A stretch of 64,000 bases of DNA from positions 639,331 to 703,330 of the forward strand of contig MNCI01002989.1 of NCBI GenBank assembly GCA_015680685.1, given 5' to 3'. Position 1 is the stretch's first letter, and every line of letters begins with the position of its first letter. The notes below the pieces were generated by a model. The model was given only the letters and a program-made list of their open reading frames with translations, was not told the origin of the DNA and did no database searches. This stretch comes from Gnetum montanum. Taxonomy: Eukaryota > Streptophyta > Gnetopsida > Gnetales > Gnetaceae. Made by a program: the position numbers and the translations under genes. Shown here in pieces: positions 23,824-36,900 of the stretch.

Positions 23824-26137
23824 ATGTCTTCTTCTAACAAAAGCAACTCACCACCTAGGGATAATACAAGAAACAATTGGCAATCAAAAGCACATAATCG
23901 AAATCAGCCAAATCCTCAACAATACCGGATAGTCTATACTCATCCTGATGAGCATATTCCAGACTTTAACTTTATCCTCCATCAAGACAAACAGCTACAA
24001 TGGAGAGATTTGCAAGGTAACATAGTGTTACCTCCAGATCGGGTAGTCCCAAACATGCTTCTCCGTGCTCTGGCATAGATTGGCATGACATAACTTATGC
24101 TGAATACGTTGCAGCAGATTTTGACTCAAGGGATTATTATCCTACAGCTGCACAATGTATGAGGGACTCATGGCAGGAGAGCCAACATACACTATTGAAG
24201 GGCAAAGGCTCACACATCCTTAGCAAAATAGGAGATGATGGACCCATTATAACGGGTTCTCTAACAAATGATGTTCCCCCTCCTAACGATGGTGAGGAGG
24301 TTGGGTATCAGAACCTACGATCAACGATACATAACCTTGGTTCTGATCCCCGTGAACACCAGCTATTCACAGAGGGAACAACAACTCATGATAAGGACAG
24401 GCACTTAGATCATCATCACGATCGGGGCCATAGCAGCCGATGAGAAGGTAGAAAGCATCGTCATGGCGATGGTTCTCCTTCTTCTTCTCCTTCATCTCAT
24501 CACTCACCCTCTCCTTCCACCTCTGGGCACAATCATAGAGAACATAACAGTGAGGATAGGGGTAGACAAAATGAGAAACCTCGACAGGAAATTCGAGAGA
24601 GAGGACAAGGGCATGAACAAAGGGAAAGTAGAGAACAACGCAGACATCATAGGCGTCATGAAAGAGATGATCATGACAAGCCCCTACTTGCAACCTAAAG
24701 TATGCTCAATATAACAGAGGTAGTAAGAATACCAACAAGGCATTTAAAAGACAATCGGATCAAACGCTTAGACATGAATAATATCCCACGCTTCGAGGGG
24801 GGATACAATGCTGATCCACAACATCATTTACAAGCATTCCACAATGCCTGTGCCTTGCAGAACATAGAGAACGAGTGGTAGAAACTAAAGTTGTTTCCCA
24901 GGACACTCATGAAGGAAGCAGAGAGTTGGTACCGATCCTTAGAACCGAAAACCATCAGGAGGTGGAGTACGATGTTAGAACTCTTCAATGATAAATATCA
25001 GACGTACTCCAGAGTATCTAATTTTCGTAAGTAGATCCAAGGCTAGAAGCAAGGAACTCATGAACCCTTGGATGCTATCATGGGCTGCTACTACGCATTG
25101 CAACATCGTTGCCCGGGCCATGGATACGCTCAACGGGATCAACTCCACCACATCATGGATGGGCTAAGGCATGAAACTAGAAGAACCCTTGGGACTTATG
25201 CCCAGGGGAGATTATCAAAACTTAGAGCCCATGATGTTCATCACTTGTTGGAACAAGTAGTAAAAGAAGAAGGTGAACTACGAAAAAGAGAGAGTGTAGA
25301 AGAATACAACCGTGATCCCTCCCTTCGAAAGAAGGGAGTGAAATTTTGCGATGAAGAGGATGAGTCACCACTCGAAGAGTTGGTGAACAGAAAAACCTTG
25401 CCTATTCAAAAACTAACAACAGAAGTATTGGCTAAGATGGATCAATTGTGGGATTCCTTAGACTCCAGACTTAAAACTGTCTTGAAAATTGTGGAATAGT
25501 CTAAGGTGGAACGAAGTAGTGACAAGAACATGACAAAGTAGAGAAATTTGGGCCCTGCACATAACAAGGGTAAGGGGAAAATTACTATCTCCAATGAGGT
25601 TGTGGATTCAGACACAGACGATGACAGTGGATGTGAGATCTGCCACTATGACCATCCTAAGGAATGTTTTCCAATCATCTCACATCTACAAGAGTCCGGG
25701 GTGTATGCATTTAATCCGAGACTTAACCAACAGCAGACACCCCGAAAGTTACCTTATCCTCAAGGTAACCCAAGACAGTTCCACCAACCATTGACATACT
25801 ATGCAAGTGGAACTCCACCACAACCCATCGGACAGCATCAGTAGAGGCAATACTCACAGTCATGGAGGATGCCACCGTTGAAACAACAATACCCTTACCA
25901 GCAACCTGATCCTTATGGCAATTATGTGCAGCAGCCGATTTCTCCAAGTGACTCTATGAGTCACACAACTCCCCAACGTCACTACCAAGTTCGAGAGTAC
26001 TTTAGGAGGACTCCTTCTCCTCCGAGAGGCACCCCACATACTTACCATCCTCCAACTCCATCCGCACCTCTTCCACCTGTAGTTCCCATACAACCTGCTC
26101 AAATAATGCAAGGGGAACTCCCTACTCAACCACAGTA
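23824..26137 (+). pseudogene. A2 gag (decayed)
   Basis: Starts MSSSNKSNSPPRDNTRNN (23824). Recognisable blocks are NIVLPPDRVVPNMLLRALA, a charged linker, the capsid-type region (about 24760-25200; FNDKYQTYSRV, HEPLDAIMGCYYALQHRCPG, a retrotransposon gag domain), a K/E coiled coil (25200-25500), an acidic-flanked zinc knuckle CEICHYDHPKECFPIISHL (about 25630-25690) and a P/Q/Y-rich C-terminus. Premature stops include CAG to TAG and TGG to TAG in the IQGWKQG block near 25035-25050. The fragments lie in more than one frame. Confidence 0.85.
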
Positions 26138-26261
26138 ACGTAATGTTGCGAGAGCTATAAATATCCAACCCGCTGCTGGTTCTGACAACTGTAAAAAGAA
26201 AAGACCTTTCTTCAGAACCAAAAGCCTAGACAAGCTCTCGCAACAATAAGCGGTTGAGCCC

Positions 26262-26640
26262 ATGTACACTCCTACACCATCTAACACTTTGGAGCACCCT
26301 TCAGTCCAACAACAGAGCTGTACGCATACGGTTATGTTAACGCATACTGTAACTGGTTGGATCAAGGTAGGCCACCTTCCCAGGAAACTAACTGATCCTG
26401 GAAGCCCCTTAATCTATTTACAAATCGTTGGGAACGAACCACATAAGGCTCTTCTTGACTTAGGTTCCAGAGTCAATTTAATATCACGAGAAATGTATCA
26501 AGCCTGGAACTTGCCCCAACTTAAGAAGAGCAACATCCAACTAGAGTTGGTAGACCAGTCCATCACTATTCCCTTGGGATTGGTGGAGGACATTGTTACC
26601 ACTGTGTGTGGTTGATCCTACCTAGTTGACTTCCTGGTGA
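26262..26640 (+). pseudogene. A2 aspartic protease domain (decayed)
   Basis: The frame carries SPLIYLQIVGNEPHKALLDL then GSRVNLISREMYQAWNLPQL and GLVEDIVTTVCG. The catalytic D-S-G reads D-L-G, and a stop follows VCG (TGG to TGA), so it is inactive. It is followed by a linker with SDSESDDMEECSASLPCNRC that leads into the sequence gap. Confidence 0.82.
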
Positions 26641-27036
26641 TAGAGGTCAACAACAATGAAGGGGACTTCCCAATTATAATGGGAAGGTCATAGCTAAGTA
26701 CAGTAGATGCGTACCTAGGGATCCGTGATCTTTTCTTGCAGATATCTAAGACAAATATTTATGGAAAGATCGAGAAAAAGAAAGTTCTGTGCATCACATA
26801 CAGTGACTCAGAGAGTGATGACATGGAAGAATGTTCAGCATCTCTTCCATGTAATCGGTGTGCCCAGGAGATACAAATCCAAAGATGCCTGTATGTAGCA
26901 ACCACACCAGTAGTAGACACCCCATGGTTGACAGCTACTAGAAAGAGTAAACCAATATGCACGGAACAAACTGAGGAAACTCATGCTAACAAAAAAGGCA
27001 TAGACACATTGGAATATGAGCATCGCCAACTTCCAC

Positions 27037-27172
27037 NNNNNNNNNNNNNNNNNNNNNNNNNNNNNNNNNNNNNNNNNNNNNNNNNNNNNNNNNNNNNNNN
27101 NNNNNNNNNNNNNNNNNNNNNNNNNNNNNNNNNNNNNNNNNNNNNNNNNNNNNNNNNNNNNNNNNNNNNNNN
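27037..27172. other. Assembly gap (136 N)
   Basis: Run of N between the protease linker and the 3' noncoding region of A2. In A3 the corresponding flanks are about 40-50 bp apart, so the gap probably hides little sequence, not a whole pol. Confidence 0.95.
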
Positions 27173-29008
27173 GAAATTCAAATAGATGCTCATTATTTCG
27201 GATCTCTTCCTTGCAATTCAGTCATGGGGAGGATGGCCACCTATGCTAACCATTGGAGGCCCTTAGTTCTTTTTAAGTTTTTGTTTTACATGTTTTTGTT
27301 TTCCACATTTTTGTTTTACACGTTTTTGTTTTGCATATTTTTGTTTCATAAATTCCTTTAACTTTTCTTGTTTTTATTTTACAAATTTGTTTAACTCTTC
27401 TTGTTTTTGTTTTACAACATCGTTATACTTTTCCATTTTTTATGTGTGTTTGTGTGTGTGTGTGTTACCCATCCTGTAAGTTTGTCACCCAATAAGTGTT
27501 CTCCACAATGGTATGAACTATTTTCTTATTGATTGCTAATGTTTAGTTTTTACCTTTAAGTTATGATGTTGATACTAAGGTATGTTTATTTTGATATGGC
27601 AAGTAATGAGTTCACTTCATCCATCCATCCACCAGTTTCTATGGTCTCTCTTGGCTTGGAAATGTACAGTCCCCTTTATAATAAGAACTTTAACGAATCG
27701 GTGACTGGGCATTTCTCAAACTAAGGAAGGACTCAAGGATTGAAAAGGGTGTGACTTCAAGGGAACTTGATACATTTGTGTTGGCCATTCTCTTGGGTGC
27801 TTGGATGTTTNGATGTTCCTTCTAACTAAGGCCCTTCTCGCTTTCCATTCTCTCCTCATTTGTTTCGTCGGAATGGTGGTGGCTCTTGGGGGAAGCATTC
27901 TTGTTATTCAAGGGGATGGATTAACCAGATGCATTGTCACTGGATGTGGTTGGTTTGAGGTCGGAGTTGGAATGAGATTTGCCAAGTCACATTAATCATG
28001 AAACACACAAGGGGCTGTACACCACCTTGTTCTTGGGATTCCATTCCATTCTCTTCTCTCCATCCTTCTCTCCATTGTTCACCTCATTGCCGGTTGTATC
28101 ATTAGTGTATATTTTGGTTGATACATTGTTTTCTTTTTGGTAAATTCTTACGGTTAAGACTTTAACTCTTGTTCCAAAGGACATTCCCAGAGCCTACAGA
28201 CCCTTTGAATGTGGGATTTTTAGGGCATTAAGGACATGAGCCTGCTTTGGGGAGGACCCACTGACATTCCTATTTGATGCACCAATTAAATTCTTTTCCT
28301 TAACATTTTTGCAATCCATTTTCTTTTGTTCATTTCCATCTTGACATCCATTTCATCGATGTCCTAGTTGTCTCTTTTTATCCATCTTCTTGTTTTTATT
28401 CTTTCTCCATTCTAACGCTACAGGAGGTTCGTGATTAGTCATGGGGGTACGGGGCCCAATTTTTTCGATTTTCTCCTAGCCCCGATTTTTCCAATTTTCT
28501 CCTAACCCCTACACCCTCGGTAATCATCATTAATATATCTCCAGATCTGCAATCAGCCAGACCACAACCTAGCCAATGGACTTACACTGAAGTAAGGTAT
28601 TAATTACATGATGATTCATTTACCCTTGCTAATATACGATTGTATTGTGTGTGCAGATGGCAATCATGCAACAACGGACCGGATCTAGAAGGAACACTTC
28701 GAATGGAGTAGCGCTGAAGCAGCTATGCAAGGAGCAAGACCGATGGGGTGCTTACCAATGGACAACGAAAGGCGCAATCTTGGCGTTGGCAGCAGCAACA
28801 CTTCTTTCTCTCTCTCTCTTTTCTCTCAACTACCAAAAGAGGCCTGATGTCAATGTAATAAGGTGTTCACCCTTGTTGTCATGAATACCAGTTTTGTTGT
28901 GTCTTGTAATGATGATCCGTTCACATGTCATCCCATTAGTTTCCTTTGAATCAATAATCCCATACCTTCCTAATATTATTGTAATGAACTCAAGGACGAG
29001 TTTTCATT
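27173..29008 (+). repeat. A2 3' internal noncoding region
   Basis: About 1.8 kb without a long ORF, homologous to 1-1172 and to the same region of A3. It contains T-rich minisatellites, a GT tract, a single N at 27811 where about 200 bp present elsewhere are missing, and a 21-bp block at 28241-28261 (CCTGCTTTGGGGAGGACCCA) that is identical in families A and B. A 76-codon frame (28657-28884, MAIMQQRTGSRRNTS) with a hydrophobic stretch lies behind a splice-acceptor-like TGTGTGTGCAG; its function is unknown. Confidence 0.75.
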
Positions 29009-29022
29009 TAGTCATGGGGGTA
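29009..29022 (+). promoter_or_regulatory. A2 polypurine tract
   Basis: TAGTCATGGGGGTA ends directly at the 3' LTR. The same CATGGGGGTA stands before the 3' LTRs of A3, B1 and B2 (GTGGGGGTA in B2). The site primes plus-strand synthesis in this element type. Confidence 0.75.
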
Positions 29023-29656
29023 TGATGGGATGCTATATCGCATGGGCCGTAATATCGCGTACGCGATATTGCATATGTGATATCGCGGTGCGTCATCATA
29101 TCTATAAATAAGAGGCGACTCTCCCTTGTTTCCTCATCCTAGGCTAGACAATAGGGAAACTCTAGCAAATTGATCACTCCAAAGATAGAATATTTTCCAT
29201 GTGCCCGCAGTAGGAGTCCTAAAGTGAACAGATCTTTATTCGAGCAAACATTGTACCTGAACACAAGTTTGTGTATGGCAATAAAGACGAGCTTCTTGGA
29301 TAAACCTTGCAACGCATGGAATAGGATTTTATTATTGTTATTTATTATCTGTTATTTATTACTTTCTCTCTCAACCCTTCTCTCCTAGTTAAGTNTAGTT
29401 AGAGTTAGGAATTAGTTTCTCAACCCTTCACCTTGTTAACATAGGAGACAAAAACATAAAAAGCATAAAAATCATATACCTCAAACTTACTTAACCATAC
29501 ACCATGACAACTACGAGTAAGTCTAGGAAGACAACGAATGATTAACCCTAAGTGTTCCATGGGCGTGTAGGCACTTCATCTGCGGAGTTCGACCGAATCG
29601 CGCATGCTACACTCGTATTCATATGGTTGAGTGTAGGGGTACCTCGCCACTCATCA
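29023..29656 (+). repeat. A2 3' LTR (assembly-shortened)
   Basis: Starts TGATGGGATGCTATATCGC and ends CACTCATCA. The TATA box TATAAATA is at 29103-29110. It is shorter than the 892-bp 5' LTR because it has only about four GATATC units (29030-29097) and because about 145 bp (equivalent of 23288-23433) are missing at a single N at 29395, probably an assembly join. Confidence 0.9.
29030..29097. repeat. U3 GATATC-palindrome array, about 4 units
   Basis: Four variants of GCGATATCGC in 68 bp upstream of the TATA box, against about ten in the 5' LTR of the same element. Confidence 0.85.
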
Positions 29657-32600
29657 GCTACCTTCTACCAACTTTTCTCAAGGTCTTTAATAATGCAAAT
29701 ATAATATTAGTCGTCGTGGTAATGAAAGGTAAAAATAAAGAGTTAGTTTTGCAATTATTTCTATAATCCTTAGCAAACTACCATGGCACTTCCAAAAATA
29801 AAATAGCTTACTAATATTCAAACAAAGGGGTGGAGCAAAATTGAATGTGATTACTTAACTCCATCAATGGTGCATGTGGTGATGCAACATCGTAGCTTTG
29901 AAAATAAGGTTATTCATTAATACTACCATTAATTTCTTTTAAGGGACCAATGGAAAAGAACCCCATGGAAGAAACACTTTATAATAAAGTTACATAGAAA
30001 GACTTTGAAAAGATGAATATGGATGACTTTTCATCAATAATCAAAGACATGGTACACAATGATCTCAATAGGCTCTTTAAAATCAATTTCCCCGTGGTAA
30101 GCAATAATTTGTTATATAACTTAATGATTATGAACTACACCACAATGGAACATTACTTTAGGGCTAAAGTCTATAGTGAAATGCTAAGAAGCAATAAGAT
30201 AGTTTTTTACGCTACTTTGGCACAAAATGAGGGGTTGAATAAAGATTTAACAACTAACTATCTATCAAGAAAAGAAAAAATATGCCAAAGAATTTGCAAG
30301 ATTTAAAGGAGAGGCTAAAGGTACACAAAAGTTTGCAAAGAAGTAATCATAAAAGTTAGCATCACTAAAGCAAGGAACACCATGGGTTCTAGTATAAAGA
30401 TGGAGCTCGCGAGCAAAGTAGAGGAATTGAAAGGGAGAACTATAGACATAGAGGGTGATAAACTCAATGTAAAACAAGACCTCTAAACTCTAAGAAGAAC
30501 TTGACTCCTTGCAAAATTGTATAAAAGATATCACCAAATAGAAGAATGAGCTATCAAAAACTTCTAATGCAAACAAAAGAAACTAGATGTCAAAGTGTAA
30601 AATTTACAAGCACAAGTTGTGAATGAAGATTTTATAACTCACTATAGAGCATTGTTAAAATCCACCTTAGGCATGGGCTATGAGCTTCAACCTTTTATTA
30701 CCATGATATCACCATAGCTTATGATAGCTTACAATGAAGTTCAAGCTGAGATACAGAAGATGTTTACTAATCAAGTAGTAGAGGAATTAGCTAAAGATGT
30801 TCCACTATTTTCCTCTAAAACTCCTGCAGTTCTCGAAGAGTCAATGATAAAGGACTCTACTCCAGAATTAAAGATTAAATCATCATCAAACATTTTTGAT
30901 AATTTGATAAATGCATATATAGACTCATTTGTTGATTGATGGTTTAAGTTATTAAATTTCCTTGTTTGTATTTACTTGTAACCTCTTTTGTTAGGGAGTG
31001 AAGTTATTTAATTTTTAATTTGCTATGGTAAGCATGTATTTCTTTTCTATGGTTTAATATTTGATTATGTTGTAATATATTTTGAAGGAGATAATTTCCC
31101 CTAATATCTCTAGTCATTTTCCTTGCATTTTAGAAACTATTTCAAACAACCAAAATGTTATACAACATGAGTTTAATATTTTATTTATAATAATATCAAC
31201 TTTACTAATTAGAGATATAACTAGTAGTTTTCTTGGCCATACCATGCTCATTATGAAATGTATTTTCTCAAAGCAATTTCACTTTAGAGCATTTCCTCAC
31301 AACAAAAGGCTATGCTTATGAATCTCTAATTTATGTAATGTCATGGAGATTAATAATGAAGTAATAATTTTTATTTTTTACTTATTTTCTAAATGTCATG
31401 GATTTGATTCTAGATAGTAAAGCAAAGATTATTAATTTTCATGTTGAGCTTGAGAAATGGTGTTAAAGATTTTGTCTATCCTAGCAAGTTTAACATGTTA
31501 TTTCTTATGTGTATATATGTTATAACACTGAGAGTTTGTATACACCATCACAATATTTGTGCATTATAGTACTTTTTGTTTACAGTTTGTTACAAATAAT
31601 TCTATTTCTTATATTCTTTAATTAACATTAACATATATATATGTGTTGATTTTGGTTCTTTCCAAGAAAAAGTATGTAAAATGTAATAAGAGAGACTCAT
31701 CATTTAATATTATTTTTGTGCTCATCATTTAATAAGAGAGACCTTTATGATTCTTTTGTTTATATTATGATGATCATCCAAGTTTCTAGTTTCTTAAACC
31801 TCATGATCTAAGCATCACAAAACTTAAAAATTTCTAACTATTCTTATTGAGTAGGGTTAGCTTTAGACTAACCCATTTACCATTTCTCATAAAGCCCCCA
31901 TCTTACACATGTATAACCGCCCACTTACACCTTCGCAATGCCTTCCTACAAGGATGAAGAACCTACAATGTTTGTAATCTCCCCGTGTATGTTGGAAAAT
32001 GGTAATTGTGTTGATGAATACATCTTAATGAAATATTACTACTAATGACATGCTCTAGTATCAAAAGGCTAAAAAATTAGTAAAAGACAAAATATATGAA
32101 ATGTAATTTTAGTAAAGATATAATAAATATAATTAGTAGAATACACAGCATCCAATGGAATGTAATTTTAGCAAAAGTACCAATGTAATTTAACTAAAAA
32201 CACCATGGGGGATGGAATACATGGATGTAATTTTAAGAAGGGTATAAACAATAATAAAATACCTGAAATTCAAAACATGGAATATCATAAATAGGATTAT
32301 GATATGATTCTAGCATTTTATGCAATAAAAAATCCAGAAAAAAAAACTCAAGGCAAATTTTTGAGAGAACAATCTTCTAGAGACACTAAGGATATAAAAT
32401 ACATCAAAGAAGTAGATTAATATCCTAAAGTCAAATATATTTGCTATGTTATAAGGTGTGTCAATGTTAATTATATAGGAAAATGAAGACACAACAAATC
32501 ATGCAAGGATAAATTGCACAATCCAAACATTAGTAGTAAAATCAATACTCACTCACATGGTGAAATTGATAAAAGCTTTAAAAATAAGATTCAGATAGCA

Positions 32601-33982
32601 TAATCATAAACTCAATATTTATCTGAAACATTAAGAGAATCTTATAAGAAATTAATCAAACCCACTAGTATTTTATATATAGTTCAATATTGGTTTACAA
32701 AGAAGGAATCCGAAAAACAAACAACCATAGTCCACAGCTCAAAGAATACAAATATGTCGGTCCATGTTGACTGTTTCAAGAAGAAATGAATTGCACAACT
32801 AAAACATTAAAGAAGCTTGAACCTATTTTAATGACATTTTATACACTCTAGACAACAAACCTATTTAAAAATTTCAAATTTTTAAAAAACCAAAAACAAA
32901 CATGAAAAACGCAATTAAGGAGGATATGCAGAAATTGCAGACATAAAGATCTATCTCTTAGTCGAGGCAAATTGAGAAAAAATGGGAAAAAGGAACTCCA
33001 AGGCCAACCCTATTGGCAACGCATTTTGCTGGAATAGGGATGGAATAATGATGGATGTAACTAACATGGCCGTAGCAAACGTACAACTAACATGGCAGCT
33101 AAGTTGCAAACCTGCTACAACATAACAGACTGAAATGACAACCTAAAATCAAACAGACAAACCATATATGCTAGGCCAAAGCAAAGGCCATAAAAAAAAA
33201 TTGACTTCTGAAATTTCAACGTCCTACTTTACTATCTTCAGTAACCATATCTATACGTAGACTTTCAATCAGGAAATCTGAACTTTCGCAAATACTTCAA
33301 TCCAACTACCATATCCCAGAAATTTTAGCAAACCCTCAAAACGTAGACATTTTCGACCACTATTTGTGTGCGAAATGTGTAAGCAATTTTATGAAAACCA
33401 TCCCAATTGAAACACTCACTCGAAGCAACCAGTGATTGTAAAAAAAAAGAAAAATACGAAAAAAATGACAGTAACATAAAAAATAGTAAAAGAATCAATA
33501 CAAAATAACCGACACCAATTAACCGTGTTCCGTGTTGTTCTATAAAATCCATTAACATATTGCAGGAAAAAAATGTACAATAGCTTTAAATGAAATTCCA
33601 AGTTTCAGTAAAAATATTCAACAGTATATATACAAGTATAGTCTCGAAGCCATTGTATGGTTTTTAATCATTCACCACTGCCATTATTTAGTCACATTTT
33701 GCATCTACATCTGCATCACAACAATGCACATGACAGTTAAAATTGACCATTTTCAATAAAAAATAACAAAGTCAAAACGTAGATGTCAACTCTTTGCTTT
33801 GGTGAGAAAACATGAGATTTACACCACTCGGCTTCTGCTGGCCATGGGTGACAAACGCCTGTTAACCGTAAAAACTTAAATTTTATATATTATTCTAACG
33901 ATATAGATTGAACATCCATATCAAATCCTCATCATATGTACTATAAGCTGTCAATTGACCTCAGACGTCAATCACAGACCCA
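29657..33982. other. AT-rich intergenic DNA downstream of the RHF2A-like gene
   Basis: About 4.3 kb, AT-rich. The first 1.3 kb holds decayed reading frames (30013-30939). Beyond 31000 I see no gene, LTR or array. The rightmost part must include the 3' UTR of the minus-strand gene at 33983, but I cannot fix a polyadenylation site. Confidence 0.6.
30013..30939 (+). pseudogene. Unidentified decayed ORF
   Basis: Two plus-strand frames (30013-30306 and 30721-30939), with K/E/N-rich sequence between them, look like pieces of one lost protein: DDFSSIIKDMVHNDLNRLF, YTTMEHYFRAKVYSEMLRSN, and AYNEVQAEIQKMFTNQVVEE. Long helical, charged segments suggest a coiled-coil protein, perhaps from a transposon. 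I recognise no family, and stops separate the parts. Confidence 0.35.
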
Positions 33983-36900
33983 TTACACAGAGGATGCAGC
34001 ATGGTCGGTAGCATGGGAGCTAGCTTCTTTTAATGTTATGCCTTCAACATTTTGTACACACTGGAAAAGGAAAAGAAAAAGCTGAGTGAATCTCATGAAT
34101 AAACAACTTGACATGATTGCAATTCGACAGGAAAAACCATTTTAGGAAATCCGGAAACATATCATACTCTACAGCACAAAGTAAAAATCAGGTGTACTGA
34201 AACATTTCATGGCATATGACAAAGCTCCATATTCCTCTATAGCCCTTTCAATTATCCAAAAATTAAAAACAAGAAAAAAGACATTATGACATCCATCGTA
34301 ACATCCATCGTAAAACACTGAATGTGTATTGCTTGAAAAGCATTTTTATAACTACAATTTAAACACTAAAACAAAGCGATGGCATACAATTCTATGTCAC
34401 CAGAGTAGGAAAACATCTACAAAATATAGAAACTTGGATGCATAACAAATTTCGAAAGTGCTGCTAATGAAACTAAAACTGAGGTTTTCTTACATCCGAA
34501 GACCCAACTGATCTATTGGACAAGCATTACATTTGTACCATGAAAGTTAATATTTATGTATTTATGTAGTTGAAAAGAAAAACTCATGCTATTTTGATAA
34601 AAATTTGCATCTGCTAACCTTCTCAGAGACATCATCAATGGGGCACACTGCCTTTGAATTGCTTGAGCTTGATCCACCATTTGGCTCAGACAGCCAAACA
34701 TGCTGAAAACCTTCTGCAATATTCACAGGTTTCACTGTAGCTGTAGCTGAACTGCCTTCGGTATTAACAACAACAGCAGAGGAAGACATCCCACTATTCT
34801 TATTTCCTTGATCGAATCGTTCCATCATTCGAGCAACACCAGCAGTAACTTCCCTTTGAACTTCCCTACCAAGCTCAGTTACAGGATTGTTTCTTGCCAG
34901 AAGCTTTTCTCTAAACCCTCTTGTCCCTCTTGTTATCGTCTCCTTGTATCTGTAGATGTGTTAAGAGCAATAACATTTAAACTCTCAAAAGAAAGGAAGA
35001 TGCATCTTCTCTCTTGTTTTTAATCCTTCTTTACACTTAACCTTTGAATCAATAGCCTTATTTTATGTTCAGTTACTAGAAGCCCCAGTTACTCCAGTGA
35101 CTTCATTAGTAAATTAAGTTCAAGGTGGATTTTGTATAACTTGGGATGCATTTCCTGAACCAACTCTAGAATACGATTTAAAAAGACCATAAATAGACCA
35201 TTGAATTATATATTCATGGACCCAAAACAAATATTATTTTTTTTGGTTAACCAAGTTTGATTTCAAACCTTGCTGAAACTGCATTGAAACGAGATTTCAA
35301 GGTCTCTGAAAAGGACTGAAGCTCAGGGGTCCTTGAGCTTTGTTGATTTTCAGATGACTGCTGGCCTACATTGCTACTGCAAAAACAATGTAATTATATG
35401 TATTAGAAATGGGAAGAAAATGACAAACAATCAGGGTATCTGCATGATTGTTACTAATGGTTGTCAGAATTGTATTTGCGTAAAATAAGATAGAGCATCA
35501 CTTCTTGAATGATTTCCAAGATAGTTATATATACCTTGGAGAATTCGATTCAAACCTTGGTTCAGGAGTTCTTGCAAAGAACCCACTATTTCCAAAAGCT
35601 CGAATGCCTCTTCGCAATGGTGAAGAAGGAACAGGGCCCTGCTGTGCCTGATCTTCGACAACAGGAGACACAGAAGCATTGCTTCTTGGACTGCTTTCAT
35701 GAGACTCTGAACCATCATCTGGTGAAGTTGGAGGTGCATTAGAACGTGTGGTGAAGAGCACAAATTGAGGATGATGACCTTGACCAGAAGACGACCTCTG
35801 CCTCTGATTCTCCCTTCTGCTCAGATAACTTGGCCTCCCAATGGCTGCCGCTGCCAAATGCTGCATTATTCTTTCTTCCAAATCAGATTCATCACCATAG
35901 GCTGCAACCTGTACATTGGCCAAATATCATCATGATAACATTATCCAATAACATTCACACAATATGATTTTCAGAATAACAATCAAGTTAAATCTATCAG
36001 AAAATACTTTTAATGTTTGTTCGTTCGTGCGATGTATGATAAGAGTATATGATGAGTGACAGATATCAGCTATTGGAATACTAGCTTAAATGTGAAAAAA
36101 AAATGTCTAAACCAAAGAAACGAACCTGATGAAATTCAAATTCATCCAAGGAGTTCCGTGCCAGCATTGATGAGTTGGTAGGAGAGCGATTTGATCTAAT
36201 GCTTCTCTCTTGCTCCACTGCTACAAGCAATTCCTGACTGGATAAAATAATAAGCAGTTTGTTTTAAAATTTAGGATCCTTCAGTTTATAATTACCATAG
36301 ACAATCTAAAACAATTGAACAGCAAAAAAATTGGACTTCTAAAAGGTCAAATAGATTACGAAAAACAATTTAGGATTATTTCAACATTTACTGTATAAAA
36401 TGCAGAAGAACCGAATAGAACACACAGACTTTAATACTCCTGTGACTGAAAGGAAAAGCCAAACAGAAATTATAAAGACGAACCATTTAATTAGATCTAT
36501 TCTAGCTTCTGATTAGAGTTTTCAAGAGGAAACCATCATTACAAGGCCGGAAAAAAACATCAGACAGCGAATCAAAAACAATTCTGCGATTTCAAAGGCA
36601 GTCAAACTCGTTGAACAACATACCTGGTAGGATCCTTGAGGCTCAAATCCTGCCAACACATGGGACATTCCTTGCTTCTCTGAGCCCTAAAATTACGAAC
36701 AGCAATGCCGCGTATTATTAGTCAACATATCAACAAAAACACCCATTTCATCAGCCACAAAATCGAAATCCAATTCATTTTAATATTGATCAACTGACCA
36801 TTCAAGAATGCATTGCAGATGATATTCATGTTTGCAGGTAGTAACCTGCAACAACCAACCACAATCTTTGATCAAAACTCTCAACAAAGGAAGGCGGAAT

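Larger units (their letters stand above)
22793..29656 (+). mobile_element. Element A2: LTR retrotransposon with gag and protease only
   Basis: It has a 5' LTR (22793-23684), PBS, gag, protease, a short linker, an N gap, 1.85 kb of 3' noncoding DNA, a polypurine tract and a 3' LTR (29023-29656). The 5-bp duplication GCTAC lies at 22788-22792 and 29657-29661, showing one intact insertion event. RT, RNase H and integrase are missing: sequence on both sides of the gap corresponds to flanks only about 50 bp apart in A3, which has no gap there. It is therefore a non-autonomous derivative of the A1 type. Stops run through gag. Confidence 0.93.
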
